DNA of 64,000 bases from Streptomyces sp. B1I3 (GTDB taxonomy: Bacteria; Actinomycetota; Actinomycetes; Streptomycetales; Streptomycetaceae), in assembly GCF_030816615.1 (NCBI RefSeq), contig NZ_JAUSYD010000001.1, positions 3,038,001-3,102,000 on the forward strand, written 5' to 3'. This document shows positions 15,987 to 24,018 of the stretch, piece by piece (position 1 is the stretch's first letter; every line of letters starts with the position of its first letter). The notes under the pieces are model-generated. The model did no database searches and was not told where the DNA came from. It saw only the letters and a list, made by a program, of their open reading frames with translations. Made by a program: the position numbers and the translations under genes.

Positions 15987-16451
15987 TCATCGGGGCAGTG
16001 TCACCCAGGACTTGACACCCGGCTGCCCGGGGCGGGCGTCACGGATGCCCCACTCGCCTCCCCAGTCGTCCACCACGACGGCCAGCAGCCACAGAGCGCG
16101 ACGGCGGAGTGCGTCGCACCCGAAGTGCCCGGAGTGCCCGGAGTGCAGCAGGTGCTGGTCCCAGACGAGGAGTCGCAGCGCGTCGTCGCGGTGACGGAGG
16201 AAGAGGTAGAGGTCCCGGCCCGGCGTGAGCCTGGCCGCCACGGCGGCCATTTCGGCAGTGACGGCGACGGCGGGCCAGAGGTAGGCGGTCAGCCCGTGCG
16301 CCCGGAGCGTTGCGGTGGTCACGGCCCGCGCAACGGCGGCACTCCGGGGATCACCGGGCAGGGTGACACCGACTGCGGGCCCGGGTGCGGCGCGTTCGCC
16401 TGCAGCGGGGCAGGAGACGGTGGGCGGGTACCGGTACGGGCCTGACGGCAT
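15987..16451 (-). CDS. degenerate histidine-kinase-like ATPase protein
   Basis: 154 residues, ATG 16451 with GGGGAG 5 nt upstream. The order of segments (VARAVTTATLRAHGL, VAVTAEMAAVAARL, LYLFLRHRDDALRLLVWDQH, WLLAVVVDDWGGEWGIRD, GVKSWVTLPR) matches the small single-domain HATPase_c_2 proteins abundant in Streptomyces. These resemble anti-sigma kinases. The Asn of the usual E-x-x-x-N box is missing (AEMAAVAAR), so ATP hydrolysis or kinase activity is doubtful. It is divergent from the DUF5753 regulator, and this three-gene layout is the WhiJ-like arrangement (ATPase protein, HTH protein, DUF397 protein). Confidence 0.75.
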   Translation of the reverse strand: MPSGPYRYPPTVSCPAAGERAAPGPAVGVTLPGDPRSAAVARAVTTATLRAHGLTAYLWPAVAVTAEMAAVAARLTPGRDLYLFLRHRDDALRLLVWDQHLLHSGHSGHFGCDALRRRALWLLAVVVDDWGGEWGIRDARPGQPGVKSWVTLPR

Positions 16452-16729
16452 GGTGACTCCCCTGGTGAGGATGATGAGTTGGCGGTTCACCGCCGCTGCG
16501 GGTGAGCTGTGGCCTGTCTCCCTGACGCGGACCTGCCCCTCCCAGGGCAGGAGGTGGCGGGCAGGGCCGCGCGATGCACTTCGACTGTTCGCGCAGAGTG
16601 AGCGGTGTGCGACTTAAAGTAGAGGACTGGGGGCAAAATTGCCCCGCTTATCGGAGCAGTGCACCCTTTCGTGGCTGCGTCGCACGCGTAGGCGGCAAAC
16701 TGCCAGTGACCGCACGCGAGAGGAACGGC

Positions 16730-17581
16730 ATGGCAGCGAGGACGTCTCCCACTGAACGTCAGAAACGTCTTGGCGTGGAGCTGCGGAAAATGCGCACGTC
16801 AGCTGATGTATCAGCCGAGTTCGCGGCAGGCCTCCTGGGCGTCGACCGTGGCAAGATCTCCAACATCGAGTCAGGTGCGCGACCCATCAGCCCGGATCGG
16901 CTGCGTACCTTGGCCTTCAACTGCGACTGCACTGACCAGCAATATGTCGATGCGCTCGTCGAGATGACGCAGCCGCGCAGCCGAGGCTGGTGGGAGAAGT
17001 ACCGAGGGGCGCTGCCTCAAGGCCTGTTGGACATCGCCGAGCTGGAGGCCCACGCACTACGCATGCGGGCGGGTTACGCGATGCACATGCCTGGTCTGCT
17101 CCAGACGTCCGACCACGCCCTGACCTTGTTCCGGGTCGTCGTTCCACAGCTCCCCGAACGCGAGATCGCGTTACGCCTGGCCCATCGCATGGAACGGCAG
17201 GAGGTTCTCGAAGGCGACTCGCCGCCGCCGTACACCGCCATCGTCCATGAGGCAGCCCTACGGATGCAGTTCGGCGGGCGCGGCGTGGCACGTGCTCAGC
17301 TGGACCACCTGCTGAACAGGTCCGAACAGCCCAATGTGAGGCTGCTGGTCATTCCCTTCGCCGCCGGGGCGTTTCCCGGTGCCGGTCAAACGGTGCTGTA
17401 CGCCGACGGCGCGGTGCGGCAACTCGACACCGTGCAGATCGACAACTCGCACGGCCCTGTCTTCGCCTGCTCCGAAACCCAGCTGGCCAAGTACCGGGCC
17501 CACCTGGACTGGATGGAGGGGATGGCTCTGCCGCCCCGCAAATCACGGGATTTCATCCGCACGATCGCACACCAGCTGTGA
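16730..17581 (+). CDS. helix-turn-helix regulator with DUF5753 (WhiJ-like)
   Basis: 283 residues, ATG 16730 with GAGAGGA upstream. N-terminal XRE-type HTH (about residues 8-70: RQKRLGVELRKMRT, AEFAAGLLGVDRGKISNIESGARPIS), then the DUF5753 effector region (WWEKYRG, YAMHMPGLLQTSDHAL, ERQEVL, IVHEAALRM, NVRLLVIPFAAGAFPG, YRAHLDWMEGMAL). Such proteins pair with a small DUF397 protein encoded just downstream, as here (11 bases). Known cases such as WhiJ repress development or antibiotic genes until the partner acts. This segment looks less GC-rich than its neighbours, which may point to acquisition. Confidence 0.9.
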   Translation: MAARTSPTERQKRLGVELRKMRTSADVSAEFAAGLLGVDRGKISNIESGARPISPDRLRTLAFNCDCTDQQYVDALVEMTQPRSRGWWEKYRGALPQGLLDIAELEAHALRMRAGYAMHMPGLLQTSDHALTLFRVVVPQLPEREIALRLAHRMERQEVLEGDSPPPYTAIVHEAALRMQFGGRGVARAQLDHLLNRSEQPNVRLLVIPFAAGAFPGAGQTVLYADGAVRQLDTVQIDNSHGPVFACSETQLAKYRAHLDWMEGMALPPRKSRDFIRTIAHQL

Positions 17582-17592
17582 AGGGAACACCC

Positions 17593-17784
17593 ATGTCGGA
17601 CGTCCAATGGGAAGAGCCGTTCTGTGGTGAGGGAAACTCCTGCTTCCGGATAGGCACCGACGCCGAGGGCAACGGCTACATAGCCGTCCTCGGGGAGGAG
17701 CAGAGCTACCTCACCGACAGCCGCGAGGCCCTGCGGCAGATGATTCGTGACATCAAGGCCGGCAAGGCGGATCACCTGCTCTGA
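17593..17784 (+). CDS. DUF397 protein
   Basis: 63 residues, ATG 17593, 11 bases after the HTH gene stop and preceded by GAAGGGA. The DUF397 pattern is recognisable (VQWEEPFCGEGNSCFRIG, then VLGEEQSYLTDSREALRQMIRDIKAG), a small beta sheet that normally partners the upstream DUF5753 regulator. Expected to modulate that regulator's DNA binding. Its 3' end overlaps by 13 bases the convergent gene ending at 17772. Confidence 0.88.
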   Translation: MSDVQWEEPFCGEGNSCFRIGTDAEGNGYIAVLGEEQSYLTDSREALRQMIRDIKAGKADHLL

Positions 17785-19025
17785 AGGGGCCCGGCCGAAC
17801 GGCGGCGGGCCGCGTAGTTCCAGGCTCCTAGGGCCGCCACCAGCGTCGTGCCGGTTCCGATGCCCGCGAGACCCAGCATCCGCATCCGGGAGTCGACCCC
17901 CGCTCCGTGGGACGGGTCGCCGAGGCCGAAACCCGCCGCCTCCGGGTCGCCGTCGTACGGCGGGCCCGACTGCGCCGTTCCCCTGAGGTCGACGTCCAGC
18001 GTCAGGGGAACGGTGTCCCGGGCCCGGTCGGTGAGCGTCACCTGGACGTAGTACCACCCCTGGAAACGCATGGCGCTCGCCGCGTCGGTGTCGTCCTCGA
18101 ACCGGTTGGCGTACGCCGCCGGAGCGGTGCCGAACTCCGCCTCGGCGGGCTTGCCCGTGTAGCCGACGGCCTTGTCGGCGACCCGGCCGCGAGCCGTGTT
18201 GTAGAGCTCGAGGCGCAGGCCGTCGGCCGCGAAGAACGAGCTGCCCGTTCCGGAGTCGGCCAGCTGTGCCCGCAGGAACACCTGCTGTCCCCAGGCGACG
18301 GGCACTCGGTAGAAGAGGCTCTCACCGGGCCGGATGGCGTCGCGCCACACGCCTTCCCGAACGGGCGCAGCGTCGTTGAAGCCCGTGCCCCCAGCGGTCT
18401 TCTTCCGGCTGGTGGTACTCGGCGAGGGCGGCGCCTCGGAGCTCCAGCCGGTCGGCACCTGCGGTGCGCCGGCGCCTGGTTCGAGACCGGGCTCGGCCAT
18501 GTACGTCAGCTCGATGGGCCAGGGCTGGGCGGCCTCGTCCGAGGTCGCGGGACCGGCCCACTCCACGGTGTAGAGGTACTCGCCTGCCTGCCGGCAGTTC
18601 CGGTCCCGCTCGATACGCCGGGACGCGAACCCTGCGACGGGCCGGGTGGACTCCCCGCCGAACGTCAGAGTCAGGTCGGTACCGCACTTCGTGCCGTCGG
18701 TCGAGGCCAGTGAGAGCCGGACGCCGTCGGCGAAGCCGATCTCGGTACCGGGGGGTGGTGCGACGACCGTGGAGACGAAGGCGTTCGACGAGTCGTCGAG
18801 CCGCACCCGGTAGTACCTCTTCTCACCGGGGCCGACGGTGTCCGTGTATAGGGCCGACTTCTCCAGGGCAGGAGCGTCGATGCTCGACACCGTCCCCCTC
18901 ACGGACTGTGCGCCGGAGGCCGGCTGGTAGGCGGGCGGATCTTCGGCGGTTGCTGCTGCCGCCGGGAGCAGGGCAACGCAGAGCGCCGCCGCTCCGATCA
19001 TGGCACCGCCTCGGGACCACGCCAT
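17772..19025 (-). CDS. secreted surface protein with C-terminal membrane anchor (Tad-locus associated)
   Basis: 417 residues from ATG 19025 (GGGAG 7 nt upstream). N-terminal signal peptide (AMIGAAALCVALLPAAAATA) and a C-terminal hydrophobic helix followed by basic RRRSAG, so it is a type I anchored protein facing outward. The ectodomain has two beta-rich repeats with similar signatures: GEKRYYRVRLDDSSN/LRLS... and GESLFYRVPVAWGQQ/LRLELYN. A proline/serine linker (PSPSTTSRKK) joins them. Four cysteines may form disulfides. It follows the OmpA-like gene in the Tad cluster on the same strand (117-base gap), so a role in pilus anchoring or in the cell envelope is plausible. No catalytic motif found. 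Confidence 0.82.
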   Translation of the reverse strand: MAWSRGGAMIGAAALCVALLPAAAATAEDPPAYQPASGAQSVRGTVSSIDAPALEKSALYTDTVGPGEKRYYRVRLDDSSNAFVSTVVAPPPGTEIGFADGVRLSLASTDGTKCGTDLTLTFGGESTRPVAGFASRRIERDRNCRQAGEYLYTVEWAGPATSDEAAQPWPIELTYMAEPGLEPGAGAPQVPTGWSSEAPPSPSTTSRKKTAGGTGFNDAAPVREGVWRDAIRPGESLFYRVPVAWGQQVFLRAQLADSGTGSSFFAADGLRLELYNTARGRVADKAVGYTGKPAEAEFGTAPAAYANRFEDDTDAASAMRFQGWYYVQVTLTDRARDTVPLTLDVDLRGTAQSGPPYDGDPEAAGFGLGDPSHGAGVDSRMRMLGLAGIGTGTTLVAALGAWNYAARRRSAGPLQSR

Positions 19026-19142
19026 CTTTTCGCTCCCAGCTCCCCGCAACCGGATCACTCCCACCGCCCGCGCACGCAGGAGAACGGGGCCCGGCGTCCT
19101 GGCCGTCCGGCGGGCCAGGGCGCTGAACCCCGTTCGGATGCG

Positions 19143-19799
19143 TCAGCTCTGCGATCCGCTGGTACGCGGGAAGGAGACCTCCACGCGGCGATTCTTCTTG
19201 CGGCCCTCTTCGGTGTCGTTGCTGGCGATCGGGTACTGCTCGCCGTAGCCGCGGATCTCGAAGGTGACACTCGGGAGCTTGCCGGCGAGCACTCCCTGTA
19301 CGGCGTTCGCGCGCTCCTTGGACAGGACGTCACCGTGTGCGGAGGAGCCGAGGTTGTCCGTGAAGCCGAAGACACGCACCTTCGGGGCGTTCTGGGTCTG
19401 GATCTCCGCGGCGATCGCGTTGATGCGGGCCGTGGCCACACCGCTCAGCTTGGCGCTGTCCTTGCCGAAGAGGACTTCGGCCTGCAGGGCGAAGGTGATG
19501 TCGGCGTTGGTGTCCTCACGGCGTTCCTCCCCGCCCATGTCCTCGACGATCGACTTGATGTCGAGCACGCGCACGTCACCGAGCGTCGCCCCGTCACCGA
19601 GCATGAGCCCGGGTGAGTTGGCGTCGACCTCGACCGGGGGCGAGGCACTCGGGACGGCGGTGGGGTTGTCGTCCGCCGAGACCGAGGTGGCACCCCAGAG
19701 AGTCGAGGTACCGAGGACGACCGCCGCGGCGGCGCAGAGGCCGATACGGCAGCGGAGTGCGCTTCGCGGTGCGGCTGGTGTGGGGGTGGGTGGCTGCAT
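19143..19799 (-). CDS. OmpA-family peptidoglycan-binding protein of the Tad locus
   Basis: About 218 residues. N-terminal signal peptide (SALRCRIGLCAAAAVVLG, cleavage near ATSVSA-DD) then a C-terminal OmpA/MotB domain: ITFALQAEVLFGKDSAKLS, VRVFGFTDNLGSSAHGDVLSKERANAVQGVL, GYGEQYPIASNDTEEGRKKNRRVEVSF. These are the diaminopimelate-contacting signatures of peptidoglycan-binding OmpA domains. In a monoderm it would link the pilus base to the wall from outside the membrane. Start: ATG 19799 (used here) or GTG 19811, which overlaps the upstream stop as GTGA; the latter would support coupling. Confidence 0.88.
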   Translation of the reverse strand: MQPPTPTPAAPRSALRCRIGLCAAAAVVLGTSTLWGATSVSADDNPTAVPSASPPVEVDANSPGLMLGDGATLGDVRVLDIKSIVEDMGGEERREDTNADITFALQAEVLFGKDSAKLSGVATARINAIAAEIQTQNAPKVRVFGFTDNLGSSAHGDVLSKERANAVQGVLAGKLPSVTFEIRGYGEQYPIASNDTEEGRKKNRRVEVSFPRTSGSQS

Positions 19800-19807
19800 G
19801 GCGGTCG

Positions 19808-20398
19808 TCACCCCGAGATCTTGATCGTGGCGGTGGGCATGGTGGGGAGCTGGAAGTCGACGTCCGTGGTGCCCGCCGGCGGAGCGGGGAACTGGACGAA
19901 GAAGGGAGCGGTCCCTCCGGGCGCGATGCCTGTGGTGAACTTCGTGCAGAGACACCTGCCGTCCGTGTCCCGAAGAGCCAGGTAACGCTTCTTCCCTGCC
20001 TGATCCACCAAGGAAGCACCGGCAACGGAAGCTCCGTTGCCAACCATCTCCTGTTCGTTGCCCTGCCATCCCTGGGCAGCGAACTGTTGCTTGGAGCCGT
20101 TCGTCACGCTGCCCTTCACCGTGACGAAACCACCGGAATCCCTCTGGGCCGAGTTGATGACCAGCTCGATACCGTCGGGCCCCTTCACGCTGGCCAGAAC
20201 GACTGACGCGTCGGCGCTCTCCTCGGCATCCGGGGTTTTCTGCCCTTCCGACGCGGAGGATTTCGGCTGCTTCTGCTCGCTCTCAGGCTTGTCCGATCCT
20301 GCATCGCCGCCACAGGCCGTCAGCATGACAGCCATGGCGACGGAGGCGGCAGCGACGGCGGCCCCCTTGAAGCGAATCCGGGTCATGGCTGCACGCAT
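19808..20398 (-). CDS. putative lipoprotein (Tad locus)
   Basis: 196 residues from ATG 20398 (GAGAGGA upstream), preferred over GTG 20425 directly after the previous stop. Lipoprotein signal with lipobox MLTAC at about residue 28. A Ser/Glu/Lys-rich stretch (GSDKPESEQKQ to about residue 60) forms a linker, then a domain with ASVKGPDGIELVINSAQRD, VTVKGSVTNGS and CLCTKFTTGIAPGGTAPFFVQFPAPPA, an immunoglobulin-like strand pattern (possibly DUF4352-like). Tail overlaps or abuts the OmpA-like gene. Expected at the outer face of the membrane as part of the pilus base or wall link; this is inferred from gene order. Confidence 0.8.
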   Translation of the reverse strand: MRAAMTRIRFKGAAVAAASVAMAVMLTACGGDAGSDKPESEQKQPKSSASEGQKTPDAEESADASVVLASVKGPDGIELVINSAQRDSGGFVTVKGSVTNGSKQQFAAQGWQGNEQEMVGNGASVAGASLVDQAGKKRYLALRDTDGRCLCTKFTTGIAPGGTAPFFVQFPAPPAGTTDVDFQLPTMPTATIKISG

Positions 20399-20425
20399 CG
20401 GCGTGTTCCTCTCGGTGACGTTCAC

Positions 20426-21067
20426 TTACTTGTCGGCCAGGTGGACGGAGAAAAGGTCTGCCAGGTCGGGCAGCAGGTCGAGATTCTTCGGGTCGATACT
20501 GAAGTCTTCGTCATCGCAGACGACTTTGTACGACTTCTGCTCCTCGACCTCGCCCGTGTCGCCGTCGTCGTCCCCCTTCGGAGGGCTCGGTGTGGGACTC
20601 AGGTCCTCTTCGATGCGACAGCGTGGCTCGATCACCGCCGTGGCGGTTGCCCTGGCCTTCTTCGACTCGGTGCTGGCGATCACCGAGCTTCCTACGGTCT
20701 CGTTGGTCTCCACCGTCACCGTGTAGGACGCCTCGGGCGCGTAATCCGGACCGCAGGAGATGGGATGGGCATCGTTCTCCGCCGCAAGCCGGTCGGCTGC
20801 GGAGCACGATCCCGAGCCGATGTCCCGGCCGCTCAGCAGGTCGTCCCACTTCTCGAGATCGAAGACCCCTGGCCAGCTCCACTCGTCCCGAGCATCCTGA
20901 GCAGCCGCCAACGCTGCGGCGTCGGCGGCTGTCTGGGCCTCGTTCTTCTTCATCGACGCCTGGCCCACGGCAAAGTAAGCGAACGCAAGGAAGAGCAGGC
21001 CCGCCACCACCGCGATGTAGATGGGGAAGGCCTGCCCTGCGTCGTTGCCGAACCCTCTGCGGGTCAG
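20426..21067 (-). CDS. TadG-like pilus assembly protein (CTG start)
   Basis: 213 residues. N-terminus NDAGQAFPIYIAVVAGLLFLAFAYFAVGQASMKKNEAQTAADAAALAAA is the hallmark of TadE/G-like minor pilins (membrane helix followed by an Ala-rich helix). The rest is soluble with Cys pairs and an acidic C-terminal third (PPKGDDDGDTGEVEEQ). There is no ATG, GTG or TTG in frame before the helix; the only sensible start is CTG 21067, whose TGA overlap with the flp stop (CTGA) would allow coupled re-initiation. Alternative: an internal GTG inside the helix, which would truncate it and has no ribosome site. It lacks the Glu at +5 found in the other pilin-like proteins. Confidence 0.8.
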   Translation of the reverse strand: MTRRGFGNDAGQAFPIYIAVVAGLLFLAFAYFAVGQASMKKNEAQTAADAAALAAAQDARDEWSWPGVFDLEKWDDLLSGRDIGSGSCSAADRLAAENDAHPISCGPDYAPEASYTVTVETNETVGSSVIASTESKKARATATAVIEPRCRIEEDLSPTPSPPKGDDDGDTGEVEEQKSYKVVCDDEDFSIDPKNLDLLPDLADLFSVHLADK

Positions 21068-21285
21068 CCGCCCGTGATCTTGCCGATCTGCGTGGTGATC
21101 GCACCGGCGATGGCGTTGCCGAAGTTCGTCGTCATGAGCACCCCGATGATCGCCACGACCACCACGATGATGCCCAAGTACTCCACCGCGCCCTGCCCCC
21201 GGTCCGCCCGGGCCTTCATGCGCTCGACGGACGTGTTCGCCCAGACCTTGGCGTTGATGGAAGCCTTCAGCATCAGCTTGCTCAT
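21064..21285 (-). CDS. flp: Flp-type pilin
   Basis: 73 residues, ATG 21285 with GAGGGGA upstream. Leader of 30 residues ending RADRG30, then QGAVE35 (Glu at +5) and a long hydrophobic helix (YLGIIVVVVAIIGVLMTTNF), the classic Flp/TadA pilin form. It is the main structural subunit of the Tad pilus, processed by prepilin peptidase and assembled by TadA, TadB and TadC. It lies between the response regulator and the TadG-like gene and has its own 203-base upstream region with repeated GGGCCC elements, so it is probably transcribed from its own promoter at high level. Confidence 0.93.
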   Translation of the reverse strand: MSKLMLKASINAKVWANTSVERMKARADRGQGAVEYLGIIVVVVAIIGVLMTTNFGNAIAGAITTQIGKITGG

Positions 21286-21424
21286 GGTGTTCCCCTCCGG
21301 GTCCGGCCGGCCGTATGCAGGCCGACGCGTACGTCTCTGTGGTGCCGCCTCCGATACCGGCTTCCTCCTGGCCGGTGCCGTTGGCGACATGAGAAACGTA
21401 CGGCCGGACACCGCGTGCGGCGCA

Positions 21425-21468
21425 GGGCCCCAGGGCCCAAAGCCGGGCCCAAAGCGCGCGTTGGGCCC
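21425..21468. promoter_or_regulatory. cluster of GGGCCC half-sites upstream of flp
   Basis: GGGCCC at 21425-21430, GGGCCCAA at 21433-21440, GGGCCCAAA at 21445-21453 and TTGGGCCC at 21461-21468. On the minus strand (toward flp) 21440-21425 reads TTGGGCCC-TG-GGGCCC, the same 2-base-spaced palindrome as at 5983, 7811 and 14894. Distance to the flp start is 140-183 bases. Confidence 0.55.
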
Positions 21469-21488
21469 GCCCTGATGTCCTCCCCCGT

Positions 21489-22568
21489 TCAGCCATGGCG
21501 GCCTGTCCCCCTCGTCCCAGGTCCCGGGCCCGGCGCCGTGCCGAGCCAGCGGGCGATCGCTTCGCTGCGGCTGCCGCTGTGCAGCTTGGTGAAGATCCTG
21601 TTGATGTGGTTCTTGACTGTCTTCTCGCTGATGAAGCAGGTGGCGGCGATCTGCTGGTTGCTCATCCCGGACGCGATGAGTTCCATGACCTCCGCCTCCC
21701 TCGAACTCAGGTCGTACTGACGCCTGTTGGGCGCCGGCAGCCGGTTGCGGCTTCCCTCAGTGGAAGACTGTGCCACAACGGGTTGCAGTTGCGAAAGACT
21801 TTCCGGCGGGCCCGCAGCTCGCGTGCCGGAGGGCCCAGGGGGCTGCGCACCGTGCGGGTCGTTCCCCGCCGGCCGGCCCGGGTGGCCGGGTCCCCCCTGG
21901 GGGGCACCGGTCGTCAGCGCCGTTCCCAATCCGTCCGGAAGGTGCCTGGCAACCTGGCCGGGGCCTTGGCGCATATGGGCGAGGAGGGCGTTGGCCGCCG
22001 TGGCGGTGAAGTGCGCCCGGCCGCTCTTCGTGTCGCGTACGGCCTGCACCAGCTGGTCCGCCGTGAACTCGCCGTGCACCAGGTAGCCACCCGCGCCCAG
22101 CCGCAGCGCCTCGTGGACGATGTCGCTCTCGCGGCTGTACGTCAGCATCATCACAGGTGCAACCTGCACCAGGTGCGGCAAGGCGGAGATGCCGTCCACC
22201 CCGGGCATCCGGACGTCGAGCAGGACGACGTCGGGCCGGTGACGGACGGCCGCCTCGTAGGCCTGGCGGCCGTCCGCGGCCTCGGCGACGACCTCGATGT
22301 CGACGCGGCCGCTGAGCAGGACTCCGAGACCGGCCCGGACGACCGGGTTGTCGTCGGCGACCACGACCCGCAGGGGCCCTGGGGCCGGCGTGTCCGGGCC
22401 GCTGGGGAAGGGTGGCAGCGCTTCGGGTGCCGGGGAGTGCTGGGTGGCCGGGAATCCGGGGGAACTGTGCTCCGCGCCGGGGGGATATGAGTGCGGGGAT
22501 GTGTGCTGGGAGACGTGGTTGTGTGCGGACCGGTTCTGGCCCGAAGCACGGGAGACGTCGTCCGGCAT
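21489..22568 (-). CDS. NarL/LuxR-family response regulator
   Basis: 359 residues, ATG 22568 with a strong GAGGAGG site. A Pro/Ser-rich disordered N-terminus (about 1-64), then a receiver domain with ADDNP acidic pocket and phospho-acceptor D118 (VLLDVRMPG), an unusually long Gly/Pro linker (about 195-280), and a C-terminal LuxR-type HTH (LSSREAEVMELIASGMSNQQIA, FISEKTVKNHINRIF). The partner kinase is encoded immediately upstream (22668-24008). Both lie inside the Tad locus, between tadC and flp, so pilus genes are the natural targets; the GGGCCC palindromes are candidate sites but this is untested. Confidence 0.92.
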   Translation of the reverse strand: MPDDVSRASGQNRSAHNHVSQHTSPHSYPPGAEHSSPGFPATQHSPAPEALPPFPSGPDTPAPGPLRVVVADDNPVVRAGLGVLLSGRVDIEVVAEAADGRQAYEAAVRHRPDVVLLDVRMPGVDGISALPHLVQVAPVMMLTYSRESDIVHEALRLGAGGYLVHGEFTADQLVQAVRDTKSGRAHFTATAANALLAHMRQGPGQVARHLPDGLGTALTTGAPQGGPGHPGRPAGNDPHGAQPPGPSGTRAAGPPESLSQLQPVVAQSSTEGSRNRLPAPNRRQYDLSSREAEVMELIASGMSNQQIAATCFISEKTVKNHINRIFTKLHSGSRSEAIARWLGTAPGPGPGTRGTGRHG

Positions 22569-22667
22569 TCTGCGACCTCCTCTCGGGTGTGGTGGGGACG
22601 GGTACAGGAGCGGTCATGCGAGTTCGGCTACCCGGTGGGAACCCGGGCGGGGCCCCGTGCCAGGGCC

Positions 22668-24008
22668 TCAGGGGCCCGGCCCCGGGCGGAACTCCGGGCC
22701 GGGACCCTGGGGGCCGGGGCCGGGTGTGAGCGCCGCGGTGGGGAGTTCCAGGCGGACCTCCGTGCCCTTGGCCGCCCTGCCCTTGCCGATGCGGATGCGG
22801 GCGCCGATCGAGGCCGCGCGCTCGACCATGCCGACGAGGCCGAAGTGACCGGCCCGCCTGAGGTCGTCGAGGGTGGTGCCGGCGGGCAGGCCCTGGCCGT
22901 CGTCGTACACGCTGACGCGCAGGACGTCGCCCTTGATGCCGGCCAGGACGACGAGGTAGGTGGGGTGGGCGTGCCGGTGGGCGTTCTCCATGGCTTCGGA
23001 GGCGACGGTGAGCAGCTGGCGGGCGACGACCTGCGGGACCGGCGGGACCGGGGTGTCGCCGAGTGTGCGGAACACCGTCCTCGTCCCGTGGCGGCGGGAG
23101 AAGTCGTCGGCTCGTGCGCGGAGTTCGCCGACGAGGTCGATCCCGCCGTCCAGGCCGGATTCGCGGCGCAGGTCGGAGAGGAGTTCGCGGGACTCCGCGG
23201 CGGCCCGGCGGGCCGAGCGGGCCACCAGTTCCGCCTGGTGTTTGACCGTGAGAGGGTCCATGCGGTCGGCGGAGTGGGCCAGGCCGTCGGCGGCCAGAGC
23301 CAGGCCGTGGAGGGTCTTGGCGACGGAGTCGTGCATCTCGCGTGCCAGCCGGGCCCGTTCGTCCTCGACGGCCACGCTGACGGCGAGTCGCGCCCGGGTC
23401 TCGGTCAGCGCCTGGCTTGCGGAGCCCACGCGGAGCATCAGGTTGCGCAGTGCGACCCCGACCGCCCCGGCGAGGACGCAGAAGCCCGGGAGCAGCAGCA
23501 CCGAGGCCAGGGCGCCGGCCTGGAGCTTGTCCTCGGCTCCGTAGGCCGCGGCCAGGATCAGGCTCTGTACGACGGCGAAGACGCCCGCCGCCCGCCAGCC
23601 GTAGAGCAGTCCGGCCAGGAGCGGGGTGCAGACGACGGCGTATCCGAGGGTGGACTCGGGTGTGGCGGTGAACAGGAGCAGGGCGCCGAAGACGGTGTCG
23701 GCCCCGAGCAGGAGCGGGGAGCGTACGAGGAGCGGCCCGAAGCGTTCCCAGTCGCGGTAGAGGGCGTACGAGCCGACGACCGTCACCAGGACGGCCGAGG
23801 CGACCAGCCAGCTCGCGAGGCCGGGGGCGGTGTTGTCGAGCGCCTGCGGGGTGCCGATGGCGATCATGGCCAGCCGGAAGAGGAACACCTGGCGGGCGAG
23901 CGCCGACAGGGCGTTGACCTGGATGGACACGGTGGGCGCCGGGCCGGCGGGGGTGGACAGGGCCGCGTGCCGCGATTCCTCGGCGTCCGGGTGCAGGGAG
24001 ATCGTCAT
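22668..24008 (-). CDS. sensor histidine kinase (HisKA_3 type)
   Basis: About 446 residues from ATG 24008. About five to six membrane helices (residues ~40-190), then a DHp helix with phospho-acceptor H226 (RLAREMHDSVAKTLHG) and a HATPase domain (VASEAMENAHRHAHP N-box, VYDDGQGLPAG and HFGLVGMVERAASIGARI G-boxes). HisKA_3 kinases pair with NarL-type regulators, as here. The membrane-buried sensor has almost no external loop, suggesting it senses the membrane or a partner protein such as the neighbouring TadB/TadC rather than a soluble ligand. The start is 10 bases after the tadC stop. Confidence 0.92.
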   Translation of the reverse strand: MTISLHPDAEESRHAALSTPAGPAPTVSIQVNALSALARQVFLFRLAMIAIGTPQALDNTAPGLASWLVASAVLVTVVGSYALYRDWERFGPLLVRSPLLLGADTVFGALLLFTATPESTLGYAVVCTPLLAGLLYGWRAAGVFAVVQSLILAAAYGAEDKLQAGALASVLLLPGFCVLAGAVGVALRNLMLRVGSASQALTETRARLAVSVAVEDERARLAREMHDSVAKTLHGLALAADGLAHSADRMDPLTVKHQAELVARSARRAAAESRELLSDLRRESGLDGGIDLVGELRARADDFSRRHGTRTVFRTLGDTPVPPVPQVVARQLLTVASEAMENAHRHAHPTYLVVLAGIKGDVLRVSVYDDGQGLPAGTTLDDLRRAGHFGLVGMVERAASIGARIRIGKGRAAKGTEVRLELPTAALTPGPGPQGPGPEFRPGPGP

Positions 24009-24018
24009 CGGCGGCCGC

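Noticed and set aside
15987..17784. WhiJ-like module as a classic toxin-antitoxin pair
   Set aside because: The known role of DUF5753/DUF397 pairs is regulatory; no toxin-like residues are visible.
22640..22720. GGGCCC-rich stretch as a regulatory cluster
   Set aside because: It lies at the coding end of the histidine kinase (Gly/Pro-rich tail) and lacks the A/T-edged palindrome.
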